Assembly: GCF_016865525.2 (NCBI RefSeq) | Contig: NZ_CP075169.1 | Coordinates: 4,340,337-4,404,336 of the forward strand | Source: Sodalis ligni | GTDB lineage: Bacteria > Pseudomonadota > Gammaproteobacteria > Enterobacterales > Enterobacteriaceae | Direction: 5' to 3' | Length of the DNA: 64,000 bases | Shown here: positions 42,141 to 52,019 of the stretch, piece by piece | How the letters are laid out: each line of letters opens with the position of its first letter | How positions within the stretch are numbered: the stretch's first letter is position 1 | Program-made: the position numbers and the translations under genes | Notes under the pieces: generated by a model | The model's input: only the letters and a program-made list of their open reading frames with translations | Databases searched by the model: none | Told to the model about the DNA's origin: nothing

Positions 42141-43526
42141 ATGAAATTCGGCGTTACCGCTAAATTGTTCCTTGCTATTTTCGCCACGTGCATGCTGGTG
42201 GTGATCACTATGCATTGGGGCGTAAGGCTGAGTTTCGAACGGGGCTTTATCGATTATATCAAACGCACCAATAACCAGCGGATTGCGCTGTTGGACAATG
42301 CCTTGACCGAGCAATATCAATTGCACGGCAACTGGGGTTTCCTGCGCAATAATGAGCGGTTCGTCTACCAATTGCTGCGTTCTTTTGAACAAAACCCCGA
42401 TGAGGGGAGAAATTATCCCCCCCACGGCCTGCGCACCCAAATCTGGGTAGTTGACGGGGAATTGCACAAGCTGGTGGGTCCCGACGGCCCCCTGCCCGAC
42501 GAAGGACCGCGCCTGCCCATTACCGTCAACGATGAAGTGGTGGGCTGGGTGATGTCGACCCCGGTGGAGCGGCTGACGCGGGAGGCGGATATCAGTTTTG
42601 ACAAACAGCAGCAGCGCACCAGCTGGCTAATTGTCGCCCTGGCCGGCCTGTTGGCGGCAGCGGTGGCCTGGCTCACCGCCCGCGGTCTGCTGGCGCCCGT
42701 CAAACGGCTGGTAAAGGGCACCCACCAGTTGGCCGCCGGCAACTTTTCCGCCCGCGTCATGGCCGATACCCAGGATGAACTGGGGCGATTGGCCAGCGAT
42801 TTTAATCAGTTGGCGGTATCGCTGGAAAAAAATGACGCCATGCGGCGGGAATTCATGGCCGACATCTCACATGAATTACGCACTCCGCTGGCGATATTGC
42901 GCGGCGAACTGGAAGCGCTGCAGGACGGCGTCAGAAAACCTACCGCCGACTCCCTGTCCTCGCTCCAGGGAGAGGTGTTGATCCTGACGAAGCTGGTGGA
43001 CGATTTGCACCAATTATCACTGTCGGATTCGGGTGCGCTGGCCTACCGCAAAAGCCGGGTCGACGTCATACATCTTCTGCAGATTGCCGTGGCGGCCTGC
43101 CGGGAAAGGTTTAGTCTCAAGGGGCTGGATATTTCCCTGTCGCTGCCCGAACAGGCCTTGGTATTCGGCGATCCGGACCGCTTGACCCAACTGTTCCATA
43201 ACCTGCTGGAAAACAGCCTGCGTTATACCGACCCGCCGGGACGACTGGTTATCAACGGTCTTATCCAGGGTGATTCACTGACCCTGCGCTGGCAAGACAG
43301 CGCGCCGGGGGTGGCGGAGTCGCAGCTATCGCAGATTTTCGAACGTTTTTACCGCGCCGAAGGCTCGCGCAATCGCTCCAGCGGCGGATCCGGCCTGGGA
43401 CTGCCCATTTGCCAAAACATTGTTGAGGCCCACGGCGGCAATCTGAGCGCAGCACATTCAACTTTAGGCGGTCTGCAAATAGCGGTAGTATTACCTCTGG
43501 ATTCCAGAACGGCCAGGATCTTATGA
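42141..43526 (+). CDS. baeS: Sensor histidine kinase BaeS
   Basis: Inner-membrane envelope-stress sensor, 461 residues. Two membrane helices (about 9-30 and 158-180) flank a periplasmic sensor, followed by HAMP, the phospho-acceptor H-box ([15 protein letters not shown]) and an ATPase domain with GSGLGLPIC. It phosphorylates BaeR. GAGG precedes the start, and the end overlaps baeR by four bases. Confidence 0.97.
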   Translation: MKFGVTAKLFLAIFATCMLVVITMHWGVRLSFERGFIDYIKRTNNQRIALLDNALTEQYQLHGNWGFLRNNERFVYQLLRSFEQNPDEGRNYPPHGLRTQIWVVDGELHKLVGPDGPLPDEGPRLPITVNDEVVGWVMSTPVERLTREADISFDKQQQRTSWLIVALAGLLAAAVAWLTARGLLAPVKRLVKGTHQLAAGNFSARVMADTQDELGRLASDFNQLAVSLEKNDAMRREFMADISHELRTPLAILRGELEALQDGVRKPTADSLSSLQGEVLILTKLVDDLHQLSLSDSGALAYRKSRVDVIHLLQIAVAACRERFSLKGLDISLSLPEQALVFGDPDRLTQLFHNLLENSLRYTDPPGRLVINGLIQGDSLTLRWQDSAPGVAESQLSQIFERFYRAEGSRNRSSGGSGLGLPICQNIVEAHGGNLSAAHSTLGGLQIAVVLPLDSRTARIL

Positions 43527-44233
43527 CTGAACATGACGCCCAACCGTTGACCATTTTAATTGTGGAAGATGAGCCCAAACTGGGACAGCTGCTGGTGGAT
43601 TACCTGCAGGCGGCCGATTTTCATACCCACTGGCTGACCCGCGGCGATAAGGTGGTGGATTATCTGCACCAGTCGCCGCCGGCGCTGATATTGCTGGATC
43701 TTATGCTGCCCGGCCGCGACGGCCTCTCCCTGTGCCGCGATATCCGGCATTTTTCCGATGTACCCATTGTCATGATGACCGCAAAAACCGAAGAAATCGA
43801 TCGGCTGCTGGGGCTTGAGATCGGCGCGGATGATTACATCTGCAAACCCTATAGCCCGCGGGAAGTGGTGGCCCGGGTTAAGGCCATTATCCGCCGCAGC
43901 TACCGCCCCCTTGCCGCGTTACCCGTCCCCAGTCCATTGCTGATTGATGAAAACAGGTTCAAAGCCAGCTACCGCGCCATGCCGCTGGACTTGACCCCGG
44001 CGGAATTCCGGCTGCTGAAAATCCTGGCCAGCGAACCGGGCAAGGTTTTTTCGCGGGAAACCCTGCTCAACCAGTTGTACGATGATTATCGCGTGGTCAC
44101 CGACCGCACCATTGACAGCCATATCAAAAACTTGCGCCGCAAGCTTGAAAGCCTGACGGAAGATGTCCCCTTCATACGTGCGGTTTACGGTATGGGATAC
44201 CGTTGGGAAGCAGAGCCCTGTGAATTAATTTAA
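43523..44233 (+). CDS. baeR: Response regulator BaeR
   Basis: OmpR-family regulator, 236 residues. Receiver domain with acidic pocket EDEP and phospho-acceptor Asp in [11 protein letters not shown], and conserved MMTAK; C-terminal winged helix ([16 protein letters not shown]). It activates mdtABCD in response to envelope stress such as indole or flavonoids in E. coli. No clear terminator follows. Confidence 0.97.
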   Translation: MTEHDAQPLTILIVEDEPKLGQLLVDYLQAADFHTHWLTRGDKVVDYLHQSPPALILLDLMLPGRDGLSLCRDIRHFSDVPIVMMTAKTEEIDRLLGLEIGADDYICKPYSPREVVARVKAIIRRSYRPLAALPVPSPLLIDENRFKASYRAMPLDLTPAEFRLLKILASEPGKVFSRETLLNQLYDDYRVVTDRTIDSHIKNLRRKLESLTEDVPFIRAVYGMGYRWEAEPCELI

Positions 44234-44320
44234 CCGATTCAGCCACGGTATATTGTCGGACTTCTCCTATACTGATAAGTGAGCGCAAGTGCGTTCAGGC
44301 GGTTTAAAAGGAGGCCCGCT

Positions 44321-44659
44321 ATGGCTACCGTGCATTATGAGCTGCAAAAAGTAAGGAACGGACACTATCTTTTCAAACTTAAAGGAAAAAATGGTGAAAT
44401 CATTCTTGCCAGCGAAACGTTTTGCAGCAAAGCGTCCGCGGAGAATGCCATCACCTTCGCCCGCTATAACGCTCCGGACGAACACAATTACGAGCTTAAA
44501 AAGAGCACCGACGAGCACCCCTATTTTATATTACGGGGCAAAAATGAACAGATTCTCGGATTAGGCGGCCCCTACAGCAGCGAATCCGATGCTCGCCTAG
44601 GTATCAAAGCGGCCATGGAATGCGCCGCCACGGAAGAGATTATGGATTTGACTCATTGA
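44321..44659 (+). CDS. yegP: DUF1508 protein YegP
   Basis: A 112-residue protein made of two tandem DUF1508 repeats (about 1-55 and 56-105; each with a FxLKxxNGEIIL-like strand and a SxxSAExxI helix). The start at 44321 has a perfect AGGAGG seven bases upstream, better than the earlier in-frame codon at 44279. Position between baeR and yegQ is as in E. coli. Function unknown. Confidence 0.92.
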   Translation: MATVHYELQKVRNGHYLFKLKGKNGEIILASETFCSKASAENAITFARYNAPDEHNYELKKSTDEHPYFILRGKNEQILGLGGPYSSESDARLGIKAAMECAATEEIMDLTH

Positions 44660-44850
44660 GGGTATTTTGACGTTATGAGCATAGCTTCGCCGGGGCTCTC
44701 CTTGTGACTCCGGCGATATAACCTCCGTCTGCCGTTGTACTCTCTCGCCTCATCAGCGGAAAAACGCCCGGAAAGCTCAAGATCAGGGCGGTCAATGCAT
44801 TTTTTGCTGATTTTTTCCCCTTCCGGGTCTAAAATCGCGTCCTTCCCACA

Positions 44851-44875
44851 GGCGCCCGGTCTTTCACCGGGCGCC
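44851..44875 (+). promoter_or_regulatory. Strong hairpin in the yegQ leader
   Basis: GGCGCCCGG and CCGGGCGCC pair perfectly around a 7-nt loop, 35 bases before the yegQ start. No U-tract follows. It may influence yegQ translation or end yegP transcripts; a weaker TCGCCGG/CCGGCGA pair lies upstream near 44686-44717. Confidence 0.4.
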
Positions 44876-44909
44876 GGGCAAACTGACTTGACATCAGACG
44901 AGATTAGAC

Positions 44910-46313
44910 ATGTTTATTCCGGAACTCCTCTCCCCCGCCGGCTCATTGAAAAATATGCGCTACGCCTTTGCCTATGGCGCCGACGCCGTATATGCCGGCC
45001 AGCCGCGCTACAGCCTGCGGGTGCGCAATAATGAATTTAACCACGAGAACCTGGCCATCGGCATCGCTGAAGCCCATAGCCTGGGGAAACAATTTTACGT
45101 TGTGGTAAATATCGCGCCCCATAACGCCAAACTGAAGACCTTTATCCGCGATCTGCAGCCGGTGGTGGCGATGGGCCCCGATGCGCTGATCATGTCCGAT
45201 CCCGGCCTTATCATGATGGTGCGCCAGGCTTTTCCGGCAATGCCTATCCACCTGTCGGTGCAGGCTAACGCAGTAAACTGGGCAACGGTGAAATTCTGGC
45301 GGCAGGCCGGTTTAACGCGGGTGATCCTGTCTCGTGAACTGTCATTGGAAGAGATTGCCGAAATACGCCGGGAAGTGCCGGATATCGAACTGGAAGTGTT
45401 TGTCCACGGCGCGCTGTGCATGGCTTATTCCGGCCGCTGCCTGCTGTCCGGTTATATCAATAAACGGGATCCGAACCAGGGCGCCTGCACCAACGCCTGC
45501 CGCTGGGAATATAACGTCCGGGAAGGCAAAGAAGATGATATCGGCAATATTGTCCATCAATATGAGCCCATTCCGGTCACCGCCGTCGAGCCTACCCTTG
45601 GCATCGGAGCTCCCACCGACAAGGTCTTCATGCTGGAAGAAAAGCAGCGTCCCGGGGAATACATGACCGCCTTCGAGGATGAGCACGGAACCTACATCAT
45701 GAACTCGAAAGATCTGCGGGCCATCGCCCATGTGGAACGGCTGACGGCGATGGGGGTGCATTCGCTGAAGATCGAGGGCCGCACCAAATCCTTCTATTAT
45801 TGCGCCCGGACCGCCCAGGTCTATCGCCGGGCGATTGATGATGCGGCCGCCGGCAAACCCTTTGACCCGACACTGCTGCGCACCCTTGAAGGCCTGGCGC
45901 ATCGCGGCTACACCGAAGGTTTTCTTCGCCGCCATGTCCATGAGGACCAGCAAAATTACGATTACGGTTATTCGGTATCCGACACTCAGCAGTTCGTGGG
46001 AGAATTTACCGGCCACCGCCGCGACGGCCTGGCGGAAGTGGCGGTGAAAAATAAATTCTCCCTGGGGGACAGCGTCGAATTGATGACCCCCCAGGGCAAT
46101 ATCACGTTTACCCTCGAACAGATTACCGATATTAAAGGAAACGCCGCCCAGGTCGCTCCCGGCAACGGCCATACCGTCTTTTTACCGGTGCCTGAAGCGC
46201 TGGATATCCGTTTCGCATTACTGCTGAGGAACCTGGACGGCACCACCACCCGCGATCCGCACGGTAAATCCGCTGCCCTGCCGCTTAAGGATCGTGAAAT
46301 ATCCGGAAGTTAG
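44910..46313 (+). CDS. trhP: tRNA uridine-34 hydroxylation protein TrhP (YegQ, U32 family)
   Basis: Prephenate-dependent 5-hydroxylation of uridine 34 in tRNA, shown for E. coli YegQ. 467 residues (E. coli 453), with a slightly longer C-terminal tail. The U32 signature is GALCMAYSGRCLLSG, with further conserved cysteines in NQGACTNACRWEYN and FYYCART likely to hold an iron-sulphur cluster. The gene order yegP-yegQ-cyaR matches E. coli. Confidence 0.95.
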   Translation: MFIPELLSPAGSLKNMRYAFAYGADAVYAGQPRYSLRVRNNEFNHENLAIGIAEAHSLGKQFYVVVNIAPHNAKLKTFIRDLQPVVAMGPDALIMSDPGLIMMVRQAFPAMPIHLSVQANAVNWATVKFWRQAGLTRVILSRELSLEEIAEIRREVPDIELEVFVHGALCMAYSGRCLLSGYINKRDPNQGACTNACRWEYNVREGKEDDIGNIVHQYEPIPVTAVEPTLGIGAPTDKVFMLEEKQRPGEYMTAFEDEHGTYIMNSKDLRAIAHVERLTAMGVHSLKIEGRTKSFYYCARTAQVYRRAIDDAAAGKPFDPTLLRTLEGLAHRGYTEGFLRRHVHEDQQNYDYGYSVSDTQQFVGEFTGHRRDGLAEVAVKNKFSLGDSVELMTPQGNITFTLEQITDIKGNAAQVAPGNGHTVFLPVPEALDIRFALLLRNLDGTTTRDPHGKSAALPLKDREISGS

Positions 46314-46352
46314 AATTGTGTCACAATACGCCTAGCCGGCAACGCGTATGAT
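46310..46352 (+). promoter_or_regulatory. cyaR promoter with likely CRP site
   Basis: TATGAT (46347-46352) sits seven bases before the expected CyaR start at 46359. A CRP-like site TTAGA-N6-TCACA (46310-46325) is centred at -41.5, a class II position. E. coli cyaR is activated by cAMP-CRP. The upstream half-site is weak, and the site overlaps the yegQ stop codon. Confidence 0.6.
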
Positions 46353-46358
46353 GCGCTT

Positions 46359-46447
46359 GCTGAAACCAAACGGATAATAACGACCCAGCTACACCAGGAA
46401 CCACCTCTTTCGCCAGCTCATCCTCCCTTGAGCTGGCTTTTTATTTT
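46359..46447 (+). ncRNA. cyaR: CyaR small RNA
   Basis: About 89 nt, beginning GCTGAAACC and ending in a terminator. The single-stranded pairing region ACCAGGAACCACCTC (within 46390-46410) is identical to the conserved E. coli CyaR segment that base-pairs with ompX and other messages with Hfq. The terminator stem GCCAGCTCA/TGAGCTGGC (46412-46420, 46429-46437) differs in sequence from E. coli but keeps pairing and the CTCCCTT loop, followed by TTTTTATTTT. Location after yegQ is as in E. coli. Confidence 0.9.
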
Positions 46448-46621
46448 GCATTGCCGTTCCTTTACGGTTTTGACCCGCCCGCGGCAAAACGCGTTTTGTT
46501 CCTCGACTTTCCCGACGCCGACGTTAGTATCTAAACTAGATAAAGGCACTACGCCCGCCGTTGAACATCGTGCCGGGCGGGGACCACATCTCTCCCGCCC
46601 TAAGATCAACAGACAGGATTA

Positions 46622-47533
46622 ATGGAATCAGCCATGCCACCCGTACCCGCTTCATTGATTATTTTAAACGGCAAGAGCGCTGGCAACGAAGAGCTCCGGC
46701 AAGCCGTGCAGCAGCAGCGGCACGACGGCTATCCGCTGTATGTCCGCGTAACCTGGGAACACGGCGATGTGCATCGTTATGTGGAAGAAGCCGTCAAGCT
46801 GGGAGTGCAAACGGTGATTGCCGGCGGCGGCGACGGCACTATCAATGAAGTGGCGTGCGCGCTGGCGTTGTTGCCGGCGAAAGGCCGCCCAAGCCTCGGC
46901 ATCCTGCCGCTGGGCACCGCCAACGACTTTGCCCAAAGCTGCGCCATCCCGGCGGAGCTGGATAAAGCGCTGGCGCTGGCCGTGCTGGGCAAAGCGACGG
47001 ATATCGATCTCGCCCAGGTCAATCAGGATCGTTTTTTCATCAATATGGCCACCGGCGGCTTCGGTACCCGTATCACCAGCGAAACACCGGCGAAATTAAA
47101 ATCGGTGCTGGGGGGCGCATCCTATTTCATCCACGGTTTGCTGCGCATGGACACCTTGAAAGCCGATAGCTGCGAAATCCGCGGGCCCGGCTTCAGCTGG
47201 ACCGGCGACGCCCTGGTGATCGGTATCGGTAACGGCCGGCAGGCCGGCGGCGGCCAGGTATTATGTCCGGGAGCGCTTATCAATGACGGTAAGCTGCAGT
47301 TGCGTATCTTCGCCGTGGAAGAGTGGTTGCCTATATTGCTCAATAGCCTCTCCACCGACACCGAGAATCCGCATATCGTTTCCGCCACTCTGCCCTGGCT
47401 GGAGATAATCGCGCCCCATGAGGTCACCTTCAATCTGGACGGTGAACCGCTGAGAGGAAAAAAATTCCGGATTAAAGTGCTGCCGGCGGCGCTCTCATGC
47501 CGTTTGCCGCCGCAATGCCCGTTGTTGGCATAA
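46622..47533 (+). CDS. yegS: Lipid kinase YegS
   Basis: DAGK-family kinase (phosphatidylglycerol kinase activity in vitro for E. coli YegS); 303 residues. Nucleotide-binding GGGDGTINE near residue 67 and [12 protein letters not shown] are intact, with NLDGEPL near the C-terminus. AGGA lies three bases before this ATG; a second in-frame ATG at 46634 would start at the conserved [11 protein letters not shown] and is possible. Confidence 0.95.
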   Translation: MESAMPPVPASLIILNGKSAGNEELRQAVQQQRHDGYPLYVRVTWEHGDVHRYVEEAVKLGVQTVIAGGGDGTINEVACALALLPAKGRPSLGILPLGTANDFAQSCAIPAELDKALALAVLGKATDIDLAQVNQDRFFINMATGGFGTRITSETPAKLKSVLGGASYFIHGLLRMDTLKADSCEIRGPGFSWTGDALVIGIGNGRQAGGGQVLCPGALINDGKLQLRIFAVEEWLPILLNSLSTDTENPHIVSATLPWLEIIAPHEVTFNLDGEPLRGKKFRIKVLPAALSCRLPPQCPLLA

Positions 47534-47608
47534 AGATTTTGATCTTACGCACAATATTGGCCGTCAAAGGCGCTTGGGTAAAGAATTTGTATAACAACTT
47601 AAGGTAAT

Positions 47609-47675
47609 CTATACGCAATAGATTTCGAGTTGCAGCTGTGCTGGCTGCAACTTGAAAGATGAAGGTTATATGGCA
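47609..47675. repeat. Imperfect palindromic repeat, REP-like
   Basis: A long imperfect inverted repeat with a perfect core AGTTGCAGC-(7 nt)-GCTGCAACT (47627-47653 region) and partly matching outer arms. Sequences of the form TTTCGAGTTGC...GCAACTTGAAAGA are scattered between genes in several Enterobacterales genomes, to my memory. It lies between yegS and the unknown gene at 47699. Confidence 0.5.
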
Positions 47676-47698
47676 TATCGCTGATCCAGGAAATTATA

Positions 47699-48613
47699 AT
47701 GCAAGCTTTTTCACCCGACCTACCCATGCCAGAAAGCCTTTATTACAGCGCCAAAGAGACACATCCCCTGTCGACGTTAGACGAAAAGAACATTTGCTCC
47801 ATGGTGGATGACCTGAAACTCACCGACAGCGATAAAGAACATTACGTCACCGGATGGATGGGTGAAGACAGCGTGGTGGTGATTCACAATTATCGCGAAA
47901 AGCGCGGTACCTCCAACGGCTTCGTGCTGTCCAAGGAGAATCAATACCGTCTTAGCGTGCAGTCCATCGCCTTTCGCATCCCCAAAATCTTTCTCTGGTT
48001 ATCGCTGCGCCGCAAGCCGCGCAATGCCACCTTGATTACCTATGACACCATCGGTGAGCTGCGCAGTCCCATCGTCCAATACCGCAACCTGTTCGACAAG
48101 TCGTTGAAACTTAAATTGGAACAGGATTGGCAGGCGCTGAACGACTATATCGGCTTAGCCTGCTGGCAATTGGAAAACGGCTGCCCGCTGTGGAAACAGC
48201 TGGAACAGGCCATTACTCCTGCGGCATTGACCGCATGGGTCAACGCACCGGTTTTCGAAGAGAAGCGCCTGCAAAAGGACGGACCGTTCGAGGGCTTTTG
48301 GTCCGGCAACGTTTTTATCGCCCGTTCCAAACCCCCCTATCCATCATTGCAGTTATTATGGCGCGATGAAGACAACCGCCTGCAGCCGGGATATATCTTT
48401 ACCGCGGTACCGGATAAAAAGCAGGACAAACTCGTACCTTCGCTGCGCATTCGTCCCCACCGCGCCGAGAAACACTATCCGCTTAACGTCTTCGACGCCC
48501 GCCATCTGCAATATGCCCGCTCGCTGCTGAGCTACGCCGAAGGTGTGTTAACCGGCATGTCACCACCACTGGTGGAAATGATGAACGGGTCCAATCCCCT
48601 GCCCGACCTCTAA
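47699..48613 (+). CDS. Hypothetical protein, 304 residues
   Basis: I do not recognise this family. ATG at 47699 has AGGA seven bases upstream. The protein appears soluble, without signal peptide or membrane helices, mixed alpha/beta, with a basic patch LWLSLRRKPRNATLITYD around residue 100 and a central Trp-rich segment (ACWQLENGCPLWKQLEQ). Its last 18 codons overlap the 3' end of convergent thiD by 54 bases, so one 3' end may have been extended or this C-terminus acquired recently. Base composition resembles the neighbours. Confidence 0.75.
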   Translation: MQAFSPDLPMPESLYYSAKETHPLSTLDEKNICSMVDDLKLTDSDKEHYVTGWMGEDSVVVIHNYREKRGTSNGFVLSKENQYRLSVQSIAFRIPKIFLWLSLRRKPRNATLITYDTIGELRSPIVQYRNLFDKSLKLKLEQDWQALNDYIGLACWQLENGCPLWKQLEQAITPAALTAWVNAPVFEEKRLQKDGPFEGFWSGNVFIARSKPPYPSLQLLWRDEDNRLQPGYIFTAVPDKKQDKLVPSLRIRPHRAEKHYPLNVFDARHLQYARSLLSYAEGVLTGMSPPLVEMMNGSNPLPDL

Positions 48614-49363
48614 ATCATCGGCATGCAGCAACGCCTGCTGCAAATAGGCTTTCGCCGCCCGCAGGGTTTGCTCCCAGTCGTCATATTGCGGGCGCAACGC
48701 CGCCAACGCGGCGGACAGCGTACAGCCGGTGCCGTGGGTATGGCGGGTATTGACCCGCAGGGCATCGAACCGCAGCTCCCCGTCGGCGGTAATCAGCCAA
48801 TCGGGGCTGGATTCTCCATGCAGATGGCCGCCTTTCATCACCACCGCCCGGCAACCCAACGCCAGCAGCGCCCGGCCCTGCTCACGCATGCCGCTTTCAT
48901 CGTCTGCCGGCGGGCAGTTCAATAATGCCGCCGCCTCCGGCAGGTTGGGGGTGATGATGGATGCCAGCGGCAACAGTTCATCCCTTAGCGCCGACACCGC
49001 ATCCGGCGCCAGCAGGAAATCACCGCTTTTTGCCACCATAACCGTGTCCAGCACCACGAAGGGGATGGGATATTGCCGGAGTTTTTCCGCCACTACCCGG
49101 ACGATATCCCCCTGCCCCAGCATGCCGATTTTGGCGCTGTCGATACGCACATCGCTGAGCACCGAGTCCAGCTGTTCACCTACAAACTCAGGAGTGATGG
49201 GATAAATGGATTGCACGCCGCGGGTATTTTGCGCCACCAGGGCGGTAATTACCGTGGTGCCGTAAGCGCCGAGGGCCGAAAAGGTTTTCATATCGGCCTG
49301 GATGCCGGCCCCGCCGCTGGGATCGGTACCGGCGATGGTCAAGAGATTCCGGATGCGGCTCAT
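48560..49363 (-). CDS. thiD: Hydroxymethylpyrimidine (phosphate) kinase ThiD
   Basis: Phosphorylates HMP and HMP-P for thiamine synthesis; 267 residues. Ribokinase fold with [17 protein letters not shown] near residue 12 and the anion hole [12 protein letters not shown] near 208. It is coupled to thiM by a 4-base ATGA overlap and falls under the TPP riboswitch. Its end, [11 protein letters not shown], is conserved and overlaps the convergent unknown gene. Confidence 0.97.
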   Translation of the reverse strand: MSRIRNLLTIAGTDPSGGAGIQADMKTFSALGAYGTTVITALVAQNTRGVQSIYPITPEFVGEQLDSVLSDVRIDSAKIGMLGQGDIVRVVAEKLRQYPIPFVVLDTVMVAKSGDFLLAPDAVSALRDELLPLASIITPNLPEAAALLNCPPADDESGMREQGRALLALGCRAVVMKGGHLHGESSPDWLITADGELRFDALRVNTRHTHGTGCTLSAALAALRPQYDDWEQTLRAAKAYLQQALLHADDLEVGQGIGPVHHFHQWW

Positions 49364-50154
49364 TGCAGCTGCTCTCCCTGGAGAGTATAGAGTCTATCAA
49401 GGAAATCCACGGCAAAACTGCCGGGCCCCTTGACGTCAGCCGCGGTGAGCCGGCCGGCGCGGGCCATGACTTTGCAGGCGGCGGCCACGTGCGACAAACG
49501 ATCCCCCGGCAGCGCGCAAAAGGCCGCCACCACCGCCGATAACGCGCAGCCGGTCCCCGTCACCCGGGTCATCAGCGGATGGCCGTCATTGATGGACCAT
49601 ATCCGCTCCCCGTCGGTGACAAAATCCACCCGTCCCGTTACCGCCACCAGCGTGTGATGGTCCGTGGCCAGCTTCCGGGCGGCGGACAGGGCCAGGCTGG
49701 AATCATCGGCACTGTCCACGCCGCGTCCCAGAGCGCTCTCGCCGGCCAAGGCCAGGATCTCGGAGGCATTGCCGCGGATGGCGGCCGGGCGCAGCGGCAG
49801 GAGACTATGGGCGAACCCGGTTCGATAGGCAAGAGGTCCCGCCGCCACCGGATCGAGTACCCACGGAGTGCCGGCCTCGTTAGCGGCCTGGACGGCGGCC
49901 AGCATGGCCTCCGCCTGGCGGCGGCGCAGCGTGCCGATATTCACCAGCAGGGCATCGGCCATGGCGCTGAATTGCGCCGCCTCTTCCGGATCGACCACCA
50001 TTGCCGGCGCGGCGCCGAGCGCCAGCAGGGTATTGGCGGTAAAAGCCTGCACCACGTCATTGGTCAAGCAATGCACCAGCGGCGCATGCTGCCGAAGCAA
50101 ATCAAGGGAGGCGGCCGCGGTCAGGCCGGGAAATTCCATAGGTTGTACAGTCAT
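49360..50154 (-). CDS. thiM: Hydroxyethylthiazole kinase ThiM
   Basis: Salvages thiazole by phosphorylating hydroxyethylthiazole; 264 residues (E. coli 262). [21 protein letters not shown] near residue 30 binds substrate (cited here in part: HCLTNDVVQ); [17 protein letters not shown] carries the catalytic region. GGGAG precedes the start and would be masked by the upstream riboswitch. First gene of thiM-thiD. Confidence 0.96.
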   Translation of the reverse strand: MTVQPMEFPGLTAAASLDLLRQHAPLVHCLTNDVVQAFTANTLLALGAAPAMVVDPEEAAQFSAMADALLVNIGTLRRRQAEAMLAAVQAANEAGTPWVLDPVAAGPLAYRTGFAHSLLPLRPAAIRGNASEILALAGESALGRGVDSADDSSLALSAARKLATDHHTLVAVTGRVDFVTDGERIWSINDGHPLMTRVTGTGCALSAVVAAFCALPGDRLSHVAAACKVMARAGRLTAADVKGPGSFAVDFLDRLYTLQGEQLQ

Positions 50155-50200
50155 ATTGCTCCCAGCCGGCGTTAAAGAAGACGGGATCCGGAGGAAGGGA

Positions 50201-50290
50201 CGCCGTGACTTCCCTACGCTGGCATTATCCAGATCAGGTTATGCGGGTTAAATCTCAGTCCGCTGCGTAACAACGGACACCCCGAGTCAA
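50201..50290 (-). promoter_or_regulatory. TPP riboswitch (THI element) controlling thiM-thiD
   Basis: On the minus strand the conserved TPP aptamer elements occur in order: GACTCGGGGTG, CTGAGATTTAACCC, ACCTGATCTGGATAATGCC and AGCGTAGGGAAGTCACGG. This matches the E. coli thiM riboswitch, which hides the ribosome site when TPP is bound. The aptamer ends about 50 bases before the thiM start. Confidence 0.96.
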
Positions 50291-50323
50291 GTCTGTTGAT
50301 TATCCGGGTGCGGGAAGAAAAGA

Positions 50324-50671
50324 TCAACGATCGCAGGGGACTTCTTGCAAGCCATGCCGCAACAGCATCCGGCCGATGCACCCATCGCCGGAGCGGGGCG
50401 AGGAAACTGCGCCGGTGGGGGTCAGCAGCCAGACGGGGCGATTATCAAGCCAGGCCGGCTGAACCAGCCCCGACTCGGCCAAGGCCTCGAGACGGCCCAA
50501 GAGCCAGGGATCGTTATCCACCGGCAGGGAGATTGGCCAGGCCGGATTGCCAAGGCACTCATGGGAAACGTTATTCAAAATGCGTTGCAGCACCTCTTTA
50601 TCAACAACATTGGAGGCGAAGGCCATCAATGGGAATAAAAAAAGCAGATAAGGGGCAATAATTTTACACAT
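50324..50671 (-). CDS. Hypothetical secreted protein, 115 residues
   Basis: N-terminal signal peptide (KIIAPYLLFLFPLMAFAS) with cleavage near residue 20, then a mature domain of about 95 residues with WPISLPVDNDPWLLGRLEAL, a winged-helix-like pattern (LVQPAWLDNRPVWLLTPTG) and two cysteines (HECLGN, DGCIGR) that could form a disulphide. The ribosome site is weak. I do not recognise a named family. It lies alone upstream of the thiM leader. Confidence 0.65.
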   Translation of the reverse strand: MCKIIAPYLLFLFPLMAFASNVVDKEVLQRILNNVSHECLGNPAWPISLPVDNDPWLLGRLEALAESGLVQPAWLDNRPVWLLTPTGAVSSPRSGDGCIGRMLLRHGLQEVPCDR

Positions 50672-50941
50672 GTAATATAATCAATCCTATTTGCTTCCTG
50701 CTATATTTTCAATGTCTACTACCGACACTGTCTACAACTTCGCGGCGCCGGTATCCCGTCCGATTAGATTAAAAGAGAGGGTATAAACGCAGCTACAATC
50801 AACATCAGGTTTTAGCTTTCCGAGGTGAAACCCTGAGAAAATGAATGTAATTAGTACATCAATATATGGATCTGGTTTAATAAAACAGAACACACAAGAC
50901 CAGCGAAGATAATTTTATCCAACCTTATCGTTCATAAAGCA

Positions 50942-51668
50942 TTAACTGAAAAGCTTGAGCTCCATGGCACGGCTAATGGCATGTTTAGCATTGACAACGC
51001 CAAGCTTATCAATAATATTTCTTATGTGAAATTTTACCGTTCCTTCTCTGATGGTAAGAATAGTGGCCACCTCGCCATAGGTTTTACCCGCGCTGGCCCA
51101 GAATAATACTTCTTTTTCCCTGGGCGATAGCAGCGCATGGGTGGGTGGGCCGCTGTAAGGCTGCATAGCGCGCGTTTCGGCGCGCATAAAATTGATCACT
51201 TTTTCATGAGTGGTAATCAACAGCATCTGGAATTTTTCCTTATTTTGCTCGATGATACGATAAAAATCCGAGCTGCCGGTGCGATTGGTGAGGCTCAGCG
51301 TCGCCAGGTTGTCGTCGCCGTCATGCAACGTGAAGGTATAACCGCTGTTCAGACGATAAAATTTCGACAGATTGAAAAACTGTGCTGATGGATTATCGCC
51401 AGATTGTCAGGCCAAATAAATGGCGAAAATTTCCGACATGCGATGATCATGACCGGATCAATTTTTGATAGCCATGGTTTTATATTGATTAATCCAGCCC
51501 GCCGGATAATCGGATATTATAGAGGCAGGAAAACTGTGTGATTTGTTCATCATTAAGTAAGCAAAACAAAAACATGAGTATTCTTGAAAATCTGGATAAG
51601 ATAGAGCTTAAGTTCTTTTTCATGGCTGTGATAAAAACATCTTGGCTGTTTTCAACTGATTTTTCCAT
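50942..51668 (-). pseudogene. LuxR-family quorum-sensing regulator (EsaR-like), frameshifted
   Basis: The C-terminal 129 residues are open and contain the LuxR HTH (LLSPREKEVLFWASAGKTYG, then EGTVKFHIRNIIDKLGV). Upstream frames give the autoinducer-binding domain: YLMMNKSHSFPASIISDYPAGW, IDPVMIIACRKFSPFIWPDN and FFNLSKFYRLNSGYTFTLHD. Three run-length changes separate them: A-runs at 51375-51379 (one base short), 51462-51466 (one extra) and 51568-51572 (one extra). Corrected length is 241 residues, normal for the family, from ATG at 51668. No luxI-type synthase gene is in the window. Confidence 0.82.
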
Positions 51669-52019
51669 AATCTATGCCTGCAATATTAACTAATACTCAT
51701 CATTTAATATTCCCGCCAGGTAATTAATGACTGGCTGAAAGGTTAATTTCAAGAGGATTTTCGATAATATAAGAGGCCAGGTATTGATGCAACTACTAAT
51801 AGAACAAGGGATATCCTTATCTGTTAGGAAAATTGACCCACTGATACCTTAATGCCGTCGCCGCCGCCCGGCGGTCCGTTTTAACCGGCCGAAACCGCGG
51901 ATTCGGTCCGGAAGGGCCACAACCATCAAAGTATTGACAAATTGTCTGATATAATTAAGCACCGAGTGCTTTCCCTAGAATCCATCCACTGCACCGGGTA
52001 GTTGCAGTAAGGAGAAGCT
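51669..52019. other. Intergenic region between luxR ghost and GNAT gene
   Basis: 350 bases, AT-rich near the luxR side. No lux-box palindrome or gene was recognised. The last 60 bases hold the GNAT gene's leader. Confidence 0.4.
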
